From an uncultured Pelagibacteraceae bacterium (GTDB taxonomy: Bacteria; Pseudomonadota; Alphaproteobacteria; Pelagibacterales; Pelagibacteraceae), in contig CACFSO010000001.1 of NCBI GenBank assembly GCA_902568975.1, forward strand, positions 124,001 through 188,000: DNA of 64,000 nt, in the 5' to 3' direction. This document shows positions 16,419 to 25,531 of the stretch, in pieces. The translations under genes were made by a program, and so were the position numbers. Position 1 is the first letter of the stretch. Each line of letters begins with the position of its first letter. The notes under the pieces are model-generated. The model had not been told where the DNA came from. It did not search any database and saw only the letters and a program-made list of their open reading frames with translations.

Positions 16419-17672
16419 ATGAGTAGCGAAACACAAAAAATTTTAACAACTGATGGAATTCCTTTAGAGGTCAGTCTAAAGAAGACTGAAAAAAAAAATA
16501 AGATAAAAGCTTTTTTACTTGTATGTCCTCTACTATTTTTTTTATTGCTCGCTTATATCTCTCCAATTGTAGGTATGCTTTTTACGAGCGTTGATGATCG
16601 AATGGTTACTAATATGCTTCCTAAAACTTTTAAAGCAATGGAAGATTGGGATGGAAAAGATCTTCCTTCAGAAAAGATTTTTGAAGCATTTTACAAAGAT
16701 TACAAAATTCTAGTTGATGAAAACAGACATGGAAAATTAGCTACACAAATGAATTATGAAAAAAATGGTTTTAAAAGTATTTTAAAAAAATTAGCAAGAA
16801 AACAAAAAAAATTTGAAGAAGGAAATTATAAAGAACAGATTATGTCAGTTCATAAGAGATGGGGACAAGTTGATTATTGGAGAGCTATAAAAAGAAGAGC
16901 CCCGTCATATTCTTATATAAAATATTTAAAAGGAGTGGATATGTATCAAAATGAAGAAGGTTCAATTGTTCAAGTTCCTGAGGATAGAAGAATTTATAAG
17001 ATTTTATGGTTAAGAACTTTAGAAATAGCTTTTTTTGTTACGCTTTTTTGTTTCCTAATGGCTTATCCAATAGCGCATTTGCTTGCAACTTTACCAATGA
17101 AATATAGCAATTTATTAATGATTTGTGTTCTCTTGCCTTTTTGGACATCATTACTTGTTAGAACTGCAAGTTGGATGATTTTGCTACAACAACAAGGATT
17201 GGTTAATGATTTTTTAGTTTGGATAGGAATAGTAGCAGACGATCACAGGCCTGTGATGATGTATAATAAGATTGGCACTTATATTGCAATGACACAAATT
17301 CTTTTGCCATTTATGGTTTTGCCACTTTACAGTGTTATGAAAACAATATCACCGAGCTTGATGAGAGCTGGAAAATCACTTGGTGGAACACCATTTGTTG
17401 CTTTTTGGAAAATATATTTTCCTTTAACAATACCCGGCATTGGAGCTGGGTGTTTGTTGGTTTTTATTCTTGCAATAGGCTATTACATAACTCCAGAGTT
17501 AGTTGGAGGAGCTTCGGGAACTTTAATTAGTAACCAAATTGCTTATCATATGAAACACACTCTAGATTGGAGTTTTGCTTCAGCAATGGGACTAATGTTA
17601 TTAACAGGAGTTTTAGCAATTTATTGGGTTTACAATAAACTTGTTGGAATTGACAATATTAAATTAGGATAA
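16419..17672 (+). CDS. potB: PotB-like ABC permease with long periplasmic insert
   Basis: A 417-residue permease, about 120 residues longer than E. coli PotB. TM1 is at about 30-52. A hydrophilic Lys/Glu-rich segment of some 140 residues (about 55-195) follows, then the MetI-type core with five further helices and the EAA-like loop AGKSLGGTPFVAFWKIYFPL. The insert presumably faces the periplasm. The ATG at 16419 is used; no Shine-Dalgarno is possible because the terminator stem and T tract lie directly before it, so translation may be weak or SD-independent. potC follows after 4 bases. Confidence 0.88.
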   Translation: MSSETQKILTTDGIPLEVSLKKTEKKNKIKAFLLVCPLLFFLLLAYISPIVGMLFTSVDDRMVTNMLPKTFKAMEDWDGKDLPSEKIFEAFYKDYKILVDENRHGKLATQMNYEKNGFKSILKKLARKQKKFEEGNYKEQIMSVHKRWGQVDYWRAIKRRAPSYSYIKYLKGVDMYQNEEGSIVQVPEDRRIYKILWLRTLEIAFFVTLFCFLMAYPIAHLLATLPMKYSNLLMICVLLPFWTSLLVRTASWMILLQQQGLVNDFLVWIGIVADDHRPVMMYNKIGTYIAMTQILLPFMVLPLYSVMKTISPSLMRAGKSLGGTPFVAFWKIYFPLTIPGIGAGCLLVFILAIGYYITPELVGGASGTLISNQIAYHMKHTLDWSFASAMGLMLLTGVLAIYWVYNKLVGIDNIKLG

Positions 17673-17676
17673 ATAT

Positions 17677-18531
17677 ATGGCTTTACCTAAATATACAGAA
17701 CCACACTATAGAATTTGGCACTATATTTATTTATTTTTGTGTGGGTGTGTATTTTTCTTTTTAATTGCCCCGTTGTTTGTAATTTTTCCATTATCATTTA
17801 ATACAGAAGAATTTTTAGTTTTTACAGAAGGTATGAAAAGACTTGACCCAGATGCATTTTCTTTAAGATGGTACAAAGATATGATTTATGGAACAAAAAA
17901 TCCATGGGGACTTGCAGCAAAAAACAGTTTCTTCATAGCAATATTTGCTACAATAGGATCAGTTATTTTAGGAACAGTTGCAGCGTTAGGGCTAAGTAGC
18001 AGACATATGCCTTATAAAGGAATAATAATGGCAACTTTAATCTCTCCTATGATTGTTCCATTAATTATTTCAGGTGTAGCAATTTTCTTTTTTATGGCAA
18101 AGGTTGGTTTAGCAGCAACACATATTGGAATTATTTTAGCTCACATAATATTAGGAACCCCATTTGTTGTAATTACAGTAACTGCTACATTATCAGGATT
18201 TGATCATAGTGTTACTAGAGCAGCATCTAGTCTTGGAAGCGACCCTGTAAATACATTTATGAAAATTACTTTGCCTTTAATTTTACCTGGCGTGATATCC
18301 GGAGGTTTATTTGCATTTGTTACTTCTTTTGATGAAGTTGTAATCGTATTATTTTTAGCAGGATTAGATAACACAACAATACCAATTCAGATGTGGACCG
18401 GTTTAAGAGAGCAATTAAGCCCAACGATATTGTCAGTTGCAACTTGTCTAATTGTTCTTTCCACACTTATTCTTGTCGCAGCAGAACTTTTAAGAAGAAG
18501 GTCTGAGAGAATAAGAGGTATAAGTAGATAA
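17677..18531 (+). CDS. potC: PotC-like ABC permease
   Basis: A 284-residue inner-membrane permease of the PotC/YdcV type with six predicted TM helices. The coupling loop AASSLGSDPVNTFMKITLPLILPG is at about 185-208. It pairs with PotB to form the membrane channel of the PotADBC-type importer. It lies 4 bases downstream of potB and 22 bases upstream of the hydroxyacyl-CoA dehydrogenase/hydratase gene, with which it may be co-transcribed. Confidence 0.92.
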   Translation: MALPKYTEPHYRIWHYIYLFLCGCVFFFLIAPLFVIFPLSFNTEEFLVFTEGMKRLDPDAFSLRWYKDMIYGTKNPWGLAAKNSFFIAIFATIGSVILGTVAALGLSSRHMPYKGIIMATLISPMIVPLIISGVAIFFFMAKVGLAATHIGIILAHIILGTPFVVITVTATLSGFDHSVTRAASSLGSDPVNTFMKITLPLILPGVISGGLFAFVTSFDEVVIVLFLAGLDNTTIPIQMWTGLREQLSPTILSVATCLIVLSTLILVAAELLRRRSERIRGISR

Positions 18532-18553
18532 TTATCAGTATATTTCAAAAGAT

Positions 18554-20776
18554 ATGGAAATAAAAAATGTAGTTGTAATTGGTTCAGGAACAATGGGCAG
18601 TGGTATTGCTGCACAGATATGTAATGCAAATATACCTGTTACATTATTAGATTTAACATCAGAAATAAGTCAAAAAGCAAAAGAAAGAATTTTTAAATCT
18701 AGGCCGCCACTTTTAATAGATAAATCTAAAATAGATAATATTAAAATAGGCAATATTAATGACAATTTTGATGTAGTTAGAAAAGCAGATTGGATTGTTG
18801 AAGCTGTTGTAGAAAGAATAGATATTAAACATAATATATATGAAAAAATATTTAAAAATCGTAAAGATGGAGCAATTGTATCATCAAATACATCATCTAT
18901 TCCAATAAAAATTTTATCTCAAAATTTAACGATAGAAGAAAAAAAAGATTTTTGTATTACGCACTTTTTTAATCCAGTCAGATACATGGATCTTTTAGAA
19001 ATTGTAAAAAGTGAAAATAATGATCTAGATAAAATTAATTCCCTTAAAAGTTTTTGTGAAAAAGATTTAGGAAAAGGAACTTTAATATGCAATGATACCC
19101 CGGGCTTTTTGGGAAACAGAGTTGGTGTATATGCTATGCAAGTAGCAATGACTGAAGCATTTAAAATGCAACTAAGTATAGAAGAAGCTGATGCTATTTT
19201 TGGTAGACCAATGGGAATACCAAAAACAGGAGTTTTTGGTCTTTATGACTTGATAGGAATAGATTTAATGGCCGATGTTTTAAAAAGTTTTGTAAAAGAA
19301 CTACCTGAAAATGACGAATTTCAAAAAGTTGCAAAAGAAATTCCATTAGTAAAAAAACTTATTGAAACCGGTTACACAGGAAGAAAGGGCAAGGGTGGTT
19401 TTTATAGAATGAATAAAAATAATAACAAAAAAATTTTAGAAAGTATTAATCTTGAGACAGGTGAATATAGTTTGTCAAAAAAATTTAATATAGGTTCAGA
19501 AAAAATGGATATTGTAAATTTAATTAATAGAAAAGATAAATATGGAAAGTATGCTTGGTCAGTAATTTCTAAAATAATTAAATATGCATCTTCCCTTGTA
19601 CCAGGAATTACAGATAAGTTTAATGATATTGATGAAGCAATGAGGCTAGGATTTAACTGGACCAAGGGACCTTTTGAAATATTAAAAGAAATTGGAGTAA
19701 ATAATTTTTTTCAAAAAATAGAAAATTTTGAAAATAATAATTTTTTAGAAAATTTGTCGAAAACAAAAGATGAGAATTTCTATGGAGAGAGGCAATTATA
19801 TACCCAATTAGAAACTTTAGGAAAAATAAAACCAAAAGCTATAAAATTAGATAAAAATAATTCTGCGGAAACTTATAGATTTGATGGTTTCAATATAGTT
19901 GAATTTACAACTAAAGCTAATGCATTAGATTATGAATCAATGGATAGTCTTAAAAATGCAACTGATAAGCCACTAATAATAATCAATGAAGCAATGCAGT
20001 TTTCCGCAGGTGTGAATTTATCATATACAATGAACTTTGCTGAAAAGAGAGATTTTAAAGCTATTGAAAAATTTGTAAAATATTTTCAAGAAACATGTAA
20101 ACATTTAAAGTATTCTAGATATCCAGTGGTATCTGCTCCTTCAGGCTTGGCATTAGGTGGAGGTTTTGAAGTTCTTTGTCAAAGCAATTTTGTCGTTTCG
20201 CATACAAATATTGTTGTAGGACTTGTTGAAACTTTAGTTGGTTTAATTCCCGCAGGAGGAGGTTGCAAAGAAATGTTATTGAGATGGTCTAAAACGGATG
20301 AAGCTAAAAATGATCCTGATTATGCACCGCTAAAAGTATTTGATATTATAGGTTATGCAAAAACAGCCACATCTCCTAAAGAAGCAGAACCTTTAAAATA
20401 TCTAAAACCTGAGGATAAGAAAATAATGAGCAGAAATAGCCTATTGCCAGTTTCAAAAAAAATTATTGAGGATGAAAAAAATTTTAAACCACCAGAAGAG
20501 TGTAAATTCAATTTCTCAGGAAAAGTTGTTTATGAAAAAATGATAAAAATGTTGGAAAAACTATATAATGATAAAATTATATTAGATCATGGAATGGCAG
20601 TTGGAAAAGAATTAGCATATGTTTTAAGCGGTGGAGATACAACGGTTGATAAAACATTAAGCGAAGATCAACTTTATCAATTAGAATTAGATGCATTTAT
20701 GAAATTAATACAAACTAAAAAAACACAGGACAGAATTACTCACACCTTAGCAACCGGTAAACCTTTGGTAAATTAA
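18554..20776 (+). CDS. fadB: Fused 3-hydroxyacyl-CoA dehydrogenase / enoyl-CoA hydratase
   Basis: A 740-residue two-domain beta-oxidation enzyme with the dehydrogenase first. NAD motif VIGSGTMGSGIA is at about 8-19, the catalytic His is in THFFNPVRYMDLLEIV and NDTPGFLGNRV follows. The hydratase/isomerase domain is C-terminal (about 440-740): FSAGVNL forms an oxyanion-hole region, and Glu residues in GGGFEV and VETLVGLIPAGGG match catalytic positions. This order is opposite to E. coli FadB and common in alphaproteobacteria. It would act with a thiolase, possibly the one at 2.6 kb. It sits between the Pot-type importer and a methyltransferase gene, so its substrate may be a CoA ester from osmolyte breakdown rather than a fatty acid. 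Confidence 0.87.
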   Translation: MEIKNVVVIGSGTMGSGIAAQICNANIPVTLLDLTSEISQKAKERIFKSRPPLLIDKSKIDNIKIGNINDNFDVVRKADWIVEAVVERIDIKHNIYEKIFKNRKDGAIVSSNTSSIPIKILSQNLTIEEKKDFCITHFFNPVRYMDLLEIVKSENNDLDKINSLKSFCEKDLGKGTLICNDTPGFLGNRVGVYAMQVAMTEAFKMQLSIEEADAIFGRPMGIPKTGVFGLYDLIGIDLMADVLKSFVKELPENDEFQKVAKEIPLVKKLIETGYTGRKGKGGFYRMNKNNNKKILESINLETGEYSLSKKFNIGSEKMDIVNLINRKDKYGKYAWSVISKIIKYASSLVPGITDKFNDIDEAMRLGFNWTKGPFEILKEIGVNNFFQKIENFENNNFLENLSKTKDENFYGERQLYTQLETLGKIKPKAIKLDKNNSAETYRFDGFNIVEFTTKANALDYESMDSLKNATDKPLIIINEAMQFSAGVNLSYTMNFAEKRDFKAIEKFVKYFQETCKHLKYSRYPVVSAPSGLALGGGFEVLCQSNFVVSHTNIVVGLVETLVGLIPAGGGCKEMLLRWSKTDEAKNDPDYAPLKVFDIIGYAKTATSPKEAEPLKYLKPEDKKIMSRNSLLPVSKKIIEDEKNFKPPEECKFNFSGKVVYEKMIKMLEKLYNDKIILDHGMAVGKELAYVLSGGDTTVDKTLSEDQLYQLELDAFMKLIQTKKTQDRITHTLATGKPLVN

Positions 20777-20785
20777 AAACAAAAC

Positions 20786-21550
20786 ATGCTAAAAAAATTA
20801 AAGAAATTAATTAGGAAATTTTTTAATTATTTTTCGTACGATATCCAAAAAATTAATTATCCTATTGATCAATTTCCAGTAATTGAAGCTAAAAAAGAAA
20901 TTATAAAATTTATCAAAAGTTCTAAAGAATATTCCATGACAAATGAAATAAGGATGTATGCTCTATCTCAATCAATTAAAAAAGTTTCCATTGAAAATTT
21001 AGATGGAGAATTTGTTGAATGTGGAGTTTGGAAGGGTGGAAATATAATTTTGATGAGTCAGTTAAACAATTATTACAAATTGAATAAAAAAATTTATGGA
21101 TTCGATACTTTTGAAGGCATGACCCAACCTACTAATTTTGATATTGATTTAAATAATAATACTGCAAAAACAAAACTTACAGATGAAAAAAAATACGACA
21201 ATTGTGACAATATATGGTGTTATTCTTCTTTTGGTGAAGTAAAGAAAAATATTTCGAAATATAGTGATTTAACTAATATAAAATTAATAAAAGGCCCAGT
21301 AGAAAAAACCTTATTAGAGGAAAACAATTTACCAGAAAAAATTTCAGTTTTAATTTTAGATACTGATTTTTATGAATCAACAAAGAAGGAATTGGAAGTC
21401 TTATATCCAAAATTGGTTAAAGGTGGAATTTTAATAATAGATGATTATGGACATTGGCAAGGTTCAAGAAAAGCTGTTGATGAATATTTTGCAAATACTA
21501 AAATCCTTTTGCAATATGTTGATTATTCTAGCCGATTAATTGTAAAATAA
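20786..21550 (+). CDS. TylF/MycF-family SAM-dependent methyltransferase
   Basis: A 254-residue protein of the macrocin-O-methyltransferase (TylF) family. The SAM-binding start is FVECGVWKGGN, followed by YGFDTFEGM. The metal-binding/catalytic stretch is LDTDFYEST (about 190) and GGILIIDDYGHWQGSRKAV. Members methylate sugar hydroxyls in antibiotics, glycans and lipopolysaccharide. It stands 9 bases after the fused beta-oxidation gene and 7 before the ureohydrolase, an odd place for a glycan-type enzyme. The acceptor cannot be predicted. Confidence 0.8.
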   Translation: MLKKLKKLIRKFFNYFSYDIQKINYPIDQFPVIEAKKEIIKFIKSSKEYSMTNEIRMYALSQSIKKVSIENLDGEFVECGVWKGGNIILMSQLNNYYKLNKKIYGFDTFEGMTQPTNFDIDLNNNTAKTKLTDEKKYDNCDNIWCYSSFGEVKKNISKYSDLTNIKLIKGPVEKTLLEENNLPEKISVLILDTDFYESTKKELEVLYPKLVKGGILIIDDYGHWQGSRKAVDEYFANTKILLQYVDYSSRLIVK

Positions 21551-21557
21551 TTTATTA

Positions 21558-22523
21558 ATGAAAAAAAAAAGAAACAAAAACCCTATTCAGCCAGTTATCG
21601 GAACAAAAGTACCTAGATATGCTGGACCTAACACATTTGCTAGATTACCTGAGCTTAGAGATGTTGATAGTTGTGATGTTGCAATAGTTGGAATTCCTTT
21701 TGATTCAGGAACAAGTTATAGACCAGGAGCTAGATTTGGTCCTCAAAGTATTCGACAAGCATCGAGACATTTAAGAACTAACTACCACCCTAATTATGAT
21801 GCAGAACCATTTAAAACTCAGCAAGTTGCTGATGCTGGAGACATAGCATGTAATCCATTTAATATTGAGGAGGCTATTAAACAAATTGAAAAAGGTGCTT
21901 CAGAATTATTAGAAAAAGTGGGAGGAATAATTAGCATGGGAGGAGATCATACAATAGCTTTTCCATTATTAAGATCTATAAATAAAATTAATAAAGGACC
22001 AGTTGCTTTAGTTCACTTTGATGCTCATTTAGATACTTGGGATACTTATTTTGGAGCTCCATATACACATGGAACTCCTTTTAGGAGAGCAAGAGAGGAA
22101 AATTTGTTTTTAGATGATGCTTCTATGCATGTAGGTATAAGGGGCCCTCTTTATAGTAGAGATGATTTAAAAAATGATGCCTCTTTCGGTTTTAAAATAA
22201 TTCACTGCGATGAATTTCAAACAAAAGGTATAGATAAAATAGTTGAAAGAATTAGACAAAGAGTAGGAAATAATCCATTATACCTATCAATTGATATAGA
22301 TGTTCTAGATCCATCTCACGCTCCAGGAACAGGGACACCTGAAATTGCAGGCATGACGACAAGAGAAATGGTAAATGTATTAAGAGGACTTTCAGGATTA
22401 AATTTAATTTCCGCAGATGTTGTTGAAGTTGCTCCAGCATATGATCATGCAGAACTCACATCATTAGCGGCTGCAACAATAATTTTTGAATTAACAAATT
22501 TATTTGCAAATAAAAAACTTTAG
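21558..22523 (+). CDS. speB: Agmatinase / ureohydrolase-family protein
   Basis: A 321-residue member of the arginase-agmatinase family with all manganese ligands: GGDH (His131), FDAHLDTWD (Asp155, His157, Asp159) and SIDIDVLDP (two Asp). PGTGTPEIAG is the agmatinase-type signature. It would release urea from agmatine to give putrescine, or act on guanidinobutyrate or another guanidino acid. It lies 14 bases before the second ALDH gene, so the amine or semialdehyde formed could be oxidised next. No urease gene is visible, so urea would be lost or used elsewhere. Confidence 0.85.
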   Translation: MKKKRNKNPIQPVIGTKVPRYAGPNTFARLPELRDVDSCDVAIVGIPFDSGTSYRPGARFGPQSIRQASRHLRTNYHPNYDAEPFKTQQVADAGDIACNPFNIEEAIKQIEKGASELLEKVGGIISMGGDHTIAFPLLRSINKINKGPVALVHFDAHLDTWDTYFGAPYTHGTPFRRAREENLFLDDASMHVGIRGPLYSRDDLKNDASFGFKIIHCDEFQTKGIDKIVERIRQRVGNNPLYLSIDIDVLDPSHAPGTGTPEIAGMTTREMVNVLRGLSGLNLISADVVEVAPAYDHAELTSLAAATIIFELTNLFANKKL

Positions 22524-22537
22524 GCTAAATTCATATT

Positions 22538-23971
22538 ATGTTAGATAAAAAGAATTTTTATATTGATGGTAAATGGGTAGCCCCAATTGAGAGCAGAAGC
22601 TATAAAGTGATTGACCCATCCAATGAAGAACCTTGCGCTGAAATATCACTTGCAGGAAAGAAAGATGTAGATAAAGCAGTTGGTTCAGCAAAAAAAGCTT
22701 TTGAAACTTGGGCTTTTTCAAAAAAAGAAGAAAGATTAGATTTATTAGAAAAATTATATGTAGTTTATAAAAAACGATGGGCGGAAATGGCAAAACTTAT
22801 TTCTCTTGAGATGGGGGCTCCAATGAAATTTTCTACTGAAATGCAAGCAGCAACAGGAGCAAGTCATATTAAATCATTTAAAAATATTTTAAAAGATTTT
22901 AAATTTGAAAAAGATTTAGGAGAAGAAAAAAACAATCAAAAATTATTATATGAACCAAAAGGAGTATGCGCTCTTATTACTCCGTGGAATTGGCCTATAA
23001 ACCAGGTTAACTTAAAAGTGATCCCTGCATTAGCATCAGCATGCACCGTAGTATTAAAACCTTCTGAGATAGCACCATTATCATCAATGTTGCTGGCAGA
23101 AATGATTGATGAAGTAAAATTTCCTTCGGGAGTATTTAATCTAGTAAATGGAGATGGAGCTATTACTGGAGAAGCTTTAACTAGCCATCCTGATATCAAT
23201 ATGATCTCATTTACTGGCTCAACTAGAGCAGGAGCGCTAATTTCTCAAAATGCTGCTAAAGATTTTAAAAGAATAAGTTTAGAATTAGGCGGAAAGGGTG
23301 CAAATATAATTTTTAAAGATGCGGGCCCAGATGCGGTAACATGGAGTGTTCAAAGATGTTTTAGAAATTCAGGACAATCTTGTAACGCACCAACAAGAAT
23401 GCTTGTTGAAAAATCAATATATAATGAAACTGTAGAAAAAGTAAAAAATTTAGCAAATAATACTAAGGTCGATAATCCAGAAAAAGATGGAGACCACATT
23501 GGTCCTGTTGTTTCCGAAGTACAATTTAATAAAATTCAAAATTTAATTCAAAAGGGGATAGATGAAGGTGCAAAATTAGTTGCCGGTGGAACAGGCAAAC
23601 CAGAGGGATTTGAGAAAGGTTATTATGTAAAACCAACAGTATTTGCTGATGTTAATAATAAAATGGAAATAGCTAGAACTGAAATTTTTGGCCCTGTATT
23701 ATCGATTATCCCGTTTGAAACAGAGGAAGAGGCAATATCAATAGCAAATGACACAGACTATGGTTTAACAAATTATATTCAGACTCAAGATAAAGAAAAA
23801 GTTAAAAGAGTCGCAAGAAAATTAAGATCTGGAATGGTGGATGTAAATGGAGTTGGTATAGCTGCTAGTTCTCCTTTTGGTGGATACAAACATTCTGGAA
23901 TAGGAAGAGAAGCTGGAAAAGAAGGATTAATAGAGTTTTTAGAAGTTAAAACTGTTGGTGGTTGGAATTAG
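22538..23971 (+). CDS. NAD(P)-dependent aldehyde dehydrogenase (second of two paralogues)
   Basis: A complete 477-residue ALDH with PWNWPINQ, FTGSTRAGA, LELGGKGANI (general-base Glu) and NSGQSCNAPTR (catalytic Cys). It resembles the ALDH at 9.6-11.0 kb over the whole length but has diverged enough to have a different substrate. Position next to the ureohydrolase and near the Pot-type importer favours an aminoaldehyde (for example 4-aminobutanal or 4-guanidinobutanal) or aspartate semialdehyde as in the ectoine route. The 3' end overlaps the convergent argE-like gene by 4 bases. Confidence 0.9.
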   Translation: MLDKKNFYIDGKWVAPIESRSYKVIDPSNEEPCAEISLAGKKDVDKAVGSAKKAFETWAFSKKEERLDLLEKLYVVYKKRWAEMAKLISLEMGAPMKFSTEMQAATGASHIKSFKNILKDFKFEKDLGEEKNNQKLLYEPKGVCALITPWNWPINQVNLKVIPALASACTVVLKPSEIAPLSSMLLAEMIDEVKFPSGVFNLVNGDGAITGEALTSHPDINMISFTGSTRAGALISQNAAKDFKRISLELGGKGANIIFKDAGPDAVTWSVQRCFRNSGQSCNAPTRMLVEKSIYNETVEKVKNLANNTKVDNPEKDGDHIGPVVSEVQFNKIQNLIQKGIDEGAKLVAGGTGKPEGFEKGYYVKPTVFADVNNKMEIARTEIFGPVLSIIPFETEEEAISIANDTDYGLTNYIQTQDKEKVKRVARKLRSGMVDVNGVGIAASSPFGGYKHSGIGREAGKEGLIEFLEVKTVGGWN

Positions 23972-25158
23972 TTCAAACTAGATTGATTTTTAATTCCCTC
24001 GAAAAGATTTAAACATTTCTTTAATTCGTTGAGTTCAATATATTCATTAACTTTATGAGCCTGCTCGATAGATCCAGGACCACAGACTACAGTACTGATA
24101 CCTATTTCTTGAAATAATCCTGCTTCAGTGCCATATGAAACAACATTTCTAGAATTGTCACCTGTTATACTTGAAATAAATTCACATGCTTCCGATCTAT
24201 TATCTTTGTTAAATCCAATTATTTCTCCAATGATTTCTTTTTTTATAGATGATTTGGGATAAACCTTTTTCATTTCAGGAAGTAATTGTTCGTTAACAAA
24301 CTTATCTATTTCATAATTTACAAATTCTCCATCTTTCTTCACTATTGGTCTGAGTTCCCAATCAACTTTACATTTATCAGCTATTACATTTCTGGCTATA
24401 CCACCTGAAATTCCTCCAATCTGAAGAGTAGTATAAGGAGGTTTAAAAATTGAATCTTTTGGAGCTTTTGATTTTAATATTTTTCTTAATTCTAATAATT
24501 TATTTACAAATTTTACTGCATATTCTACCGCATTAACTCCTTTGTCTGGCTCAGAACCGTGTCCTGCCAAACCCTCAAAATGAGTTGTATATTCATAGCA
24601 ACCTTTATGTGCATCAACTATTTTCATATTGGTAGGCTCACCAACAATACATATTGCATTTTTAATATCTTTTTTCTTTAATTCATTGATTAAAATTGGA
24701 GCTCCTTGACAAGCTGTTTCTTCATCAAAAGTAAATGAAAAATGTATATCTCTATCTAAATTTGCTTTTGAAAAAATAGGTGCATAAGCGAGAGCACACG
24801 CAATAAATCCTTTCATATCACACGCACCTCTACCATACAATTTGCTACCTTTAATTGTTGCATTGAAAGGATCTGTTGACCAATCTTGAGATACAGGAAC
24901 AACATCAGTATGACCAGATAGAATTATTGGATTTTTACCGTTTGTTTTTTTTGAATTTATAGTTGCAAATAAATTTACTCTTTTTTTTTCTTGATCGTAT
25001 GTTCTGAAAGATTTTGCTCCTATGTCTTTTAATATTTTATCACAGTAATTGATTAGTGAACTGTTATCTTCACCCGAAATTGTTTTAAAGGCTATTAAAT
25101 CTGATAGTATTTTAACAGAATTTTCATACAAAGCTTTTAAATTATTTTCTGTACTCAT
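23968..25158 (-). CDS. argE: ArgE/DapE-family (M20) N-acyl amino acid deacylase
   Basis: A 396-residue M20 metallohydrolase. Zn ligands are in LSGHTDVVPV (His, with the adjacent catalytic Asp), GRGACDMKGF (bridging Asp), DEETACQGA (catalytic Glu and ligand Glu), VGEPTN (Glu/Asp ligand) and GPGSIEQAHKVNE (last His). The start is placed at the ATG at 25158 (MSTENN); a TTG 12 bases upstream is less likely. It should release acetate from N-acetylornithine or another N-acetylated amino acid. Given the DoeA-like gene nearby, N-acetyl-diaminobutyrate is worth considering. It is divergent from csaA with only 27 bases between starts. Confidence 0.85.
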   Translation of the reverse strand: MSTENNLKALYENSVKILSDLIAFKTISGEDNSSLINYCDKILKDIGAKSFRTYDQEKKRVNLFATINSKKTNGKNPIILSGHTDVVPVSQDWSTDPFNATIKGSKLYGRGACDMKGFIACALAYAPIFSKANLDRDIHFSFTFDEETACQGAPILINELKKKDIKNAICIVGEPTNMKIVDAHKGCYEYTTHFEGLAGHGSEPDKGVNAVEYAVKFVNKLLELRKILKSKAPKDSIFKPPYTTLQIGGISGGIARNVIADKCKVDWELRPIVKKDGEFVNYEIDKFVNEQLLPEMKKVYPKSSIKKEIIGEIIGFNKDNRSEACEFISSITGDNSRNVVSYGTEAGLFQEIGISTVVCGPGSIEQAHKVNEYIELNELKKCLNLFEGIKNQSSLN

Positions 25159-25185
25159 ATTTAATATCAATTATATATTAAATTC

Positions 25186-25527
25186 ATGAAAGAACAAATA
25201 ACCTACGATATATTTGATAAAGTAGATATAAGACTTGGTACAGTAATATCGGTAAAAAAAAATGAAAAAGCTAGAAAACCTTCACTTGTAGTTGAGGTTG
25301 ATTTTGGAAAAGAAATTGGAATAAAACAATCCTCAGCTCAAATAACTCATTATTATAAAGAAGAAAATTTAAAGGGTAAGCAGGTAATAGCAGTATGTAA
25401 TTTTGCTGAAAAGAATATTGCTGGAATTGTTTCCCAAATACTAATTCTGGGATCTGTAGATGCTGAAGGAAAAGTTACTTTAGTCCATCCGTCACAAAAA
25501 GCAGAAAATGGTTTACCAATAGCATAA
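25186..25527 (+). CDS. csaA: CsaA-like tRNA-binding-domain protein
   Basis: A 113-residue single-domain protein of the EMAP-II/tRNA-binding OB fold. VDIRLGTVISV at 14-24, KPSLVVEVDFG and GIKQSSAQIT are hallmarks of CsaA; V-NFAEKNIAG and EVLILG-like QILILG follow. In Bacillus CsaA has secretion-chaperone-like activity and binds tRNA. Length fits the family. It overlaps no gene and is followed after 4 bases by the LysE-type exporter. Confidence 0.92.
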   Translation: MKEQITYDIFDKVDIRLGTVISVKKNEKARKPSLVVEVDFGKEIGIKQSSAQITHYYKEENLKGKQVIAVCNFAEKNIAGIVSQILILGSVDAEGKVTLVHPSQKAENGLPIA

Positions 25528-25531
25528 TTAA

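Noticed and set aside
9604..23971. The two aldehyde dehydrogenases as a recent tandem duplication
   Set aside because: They share motifs but differ throughout and lie 11 kb apart on opposite strands, so the duplication is old or they came separately.
25159..25170. N-terminal extension of the argE-like gene from a TTG at 25170
   Set aside because: The ATG at 25158 gives a normal family N-terminus, and TTG has no supporting ribosome site.
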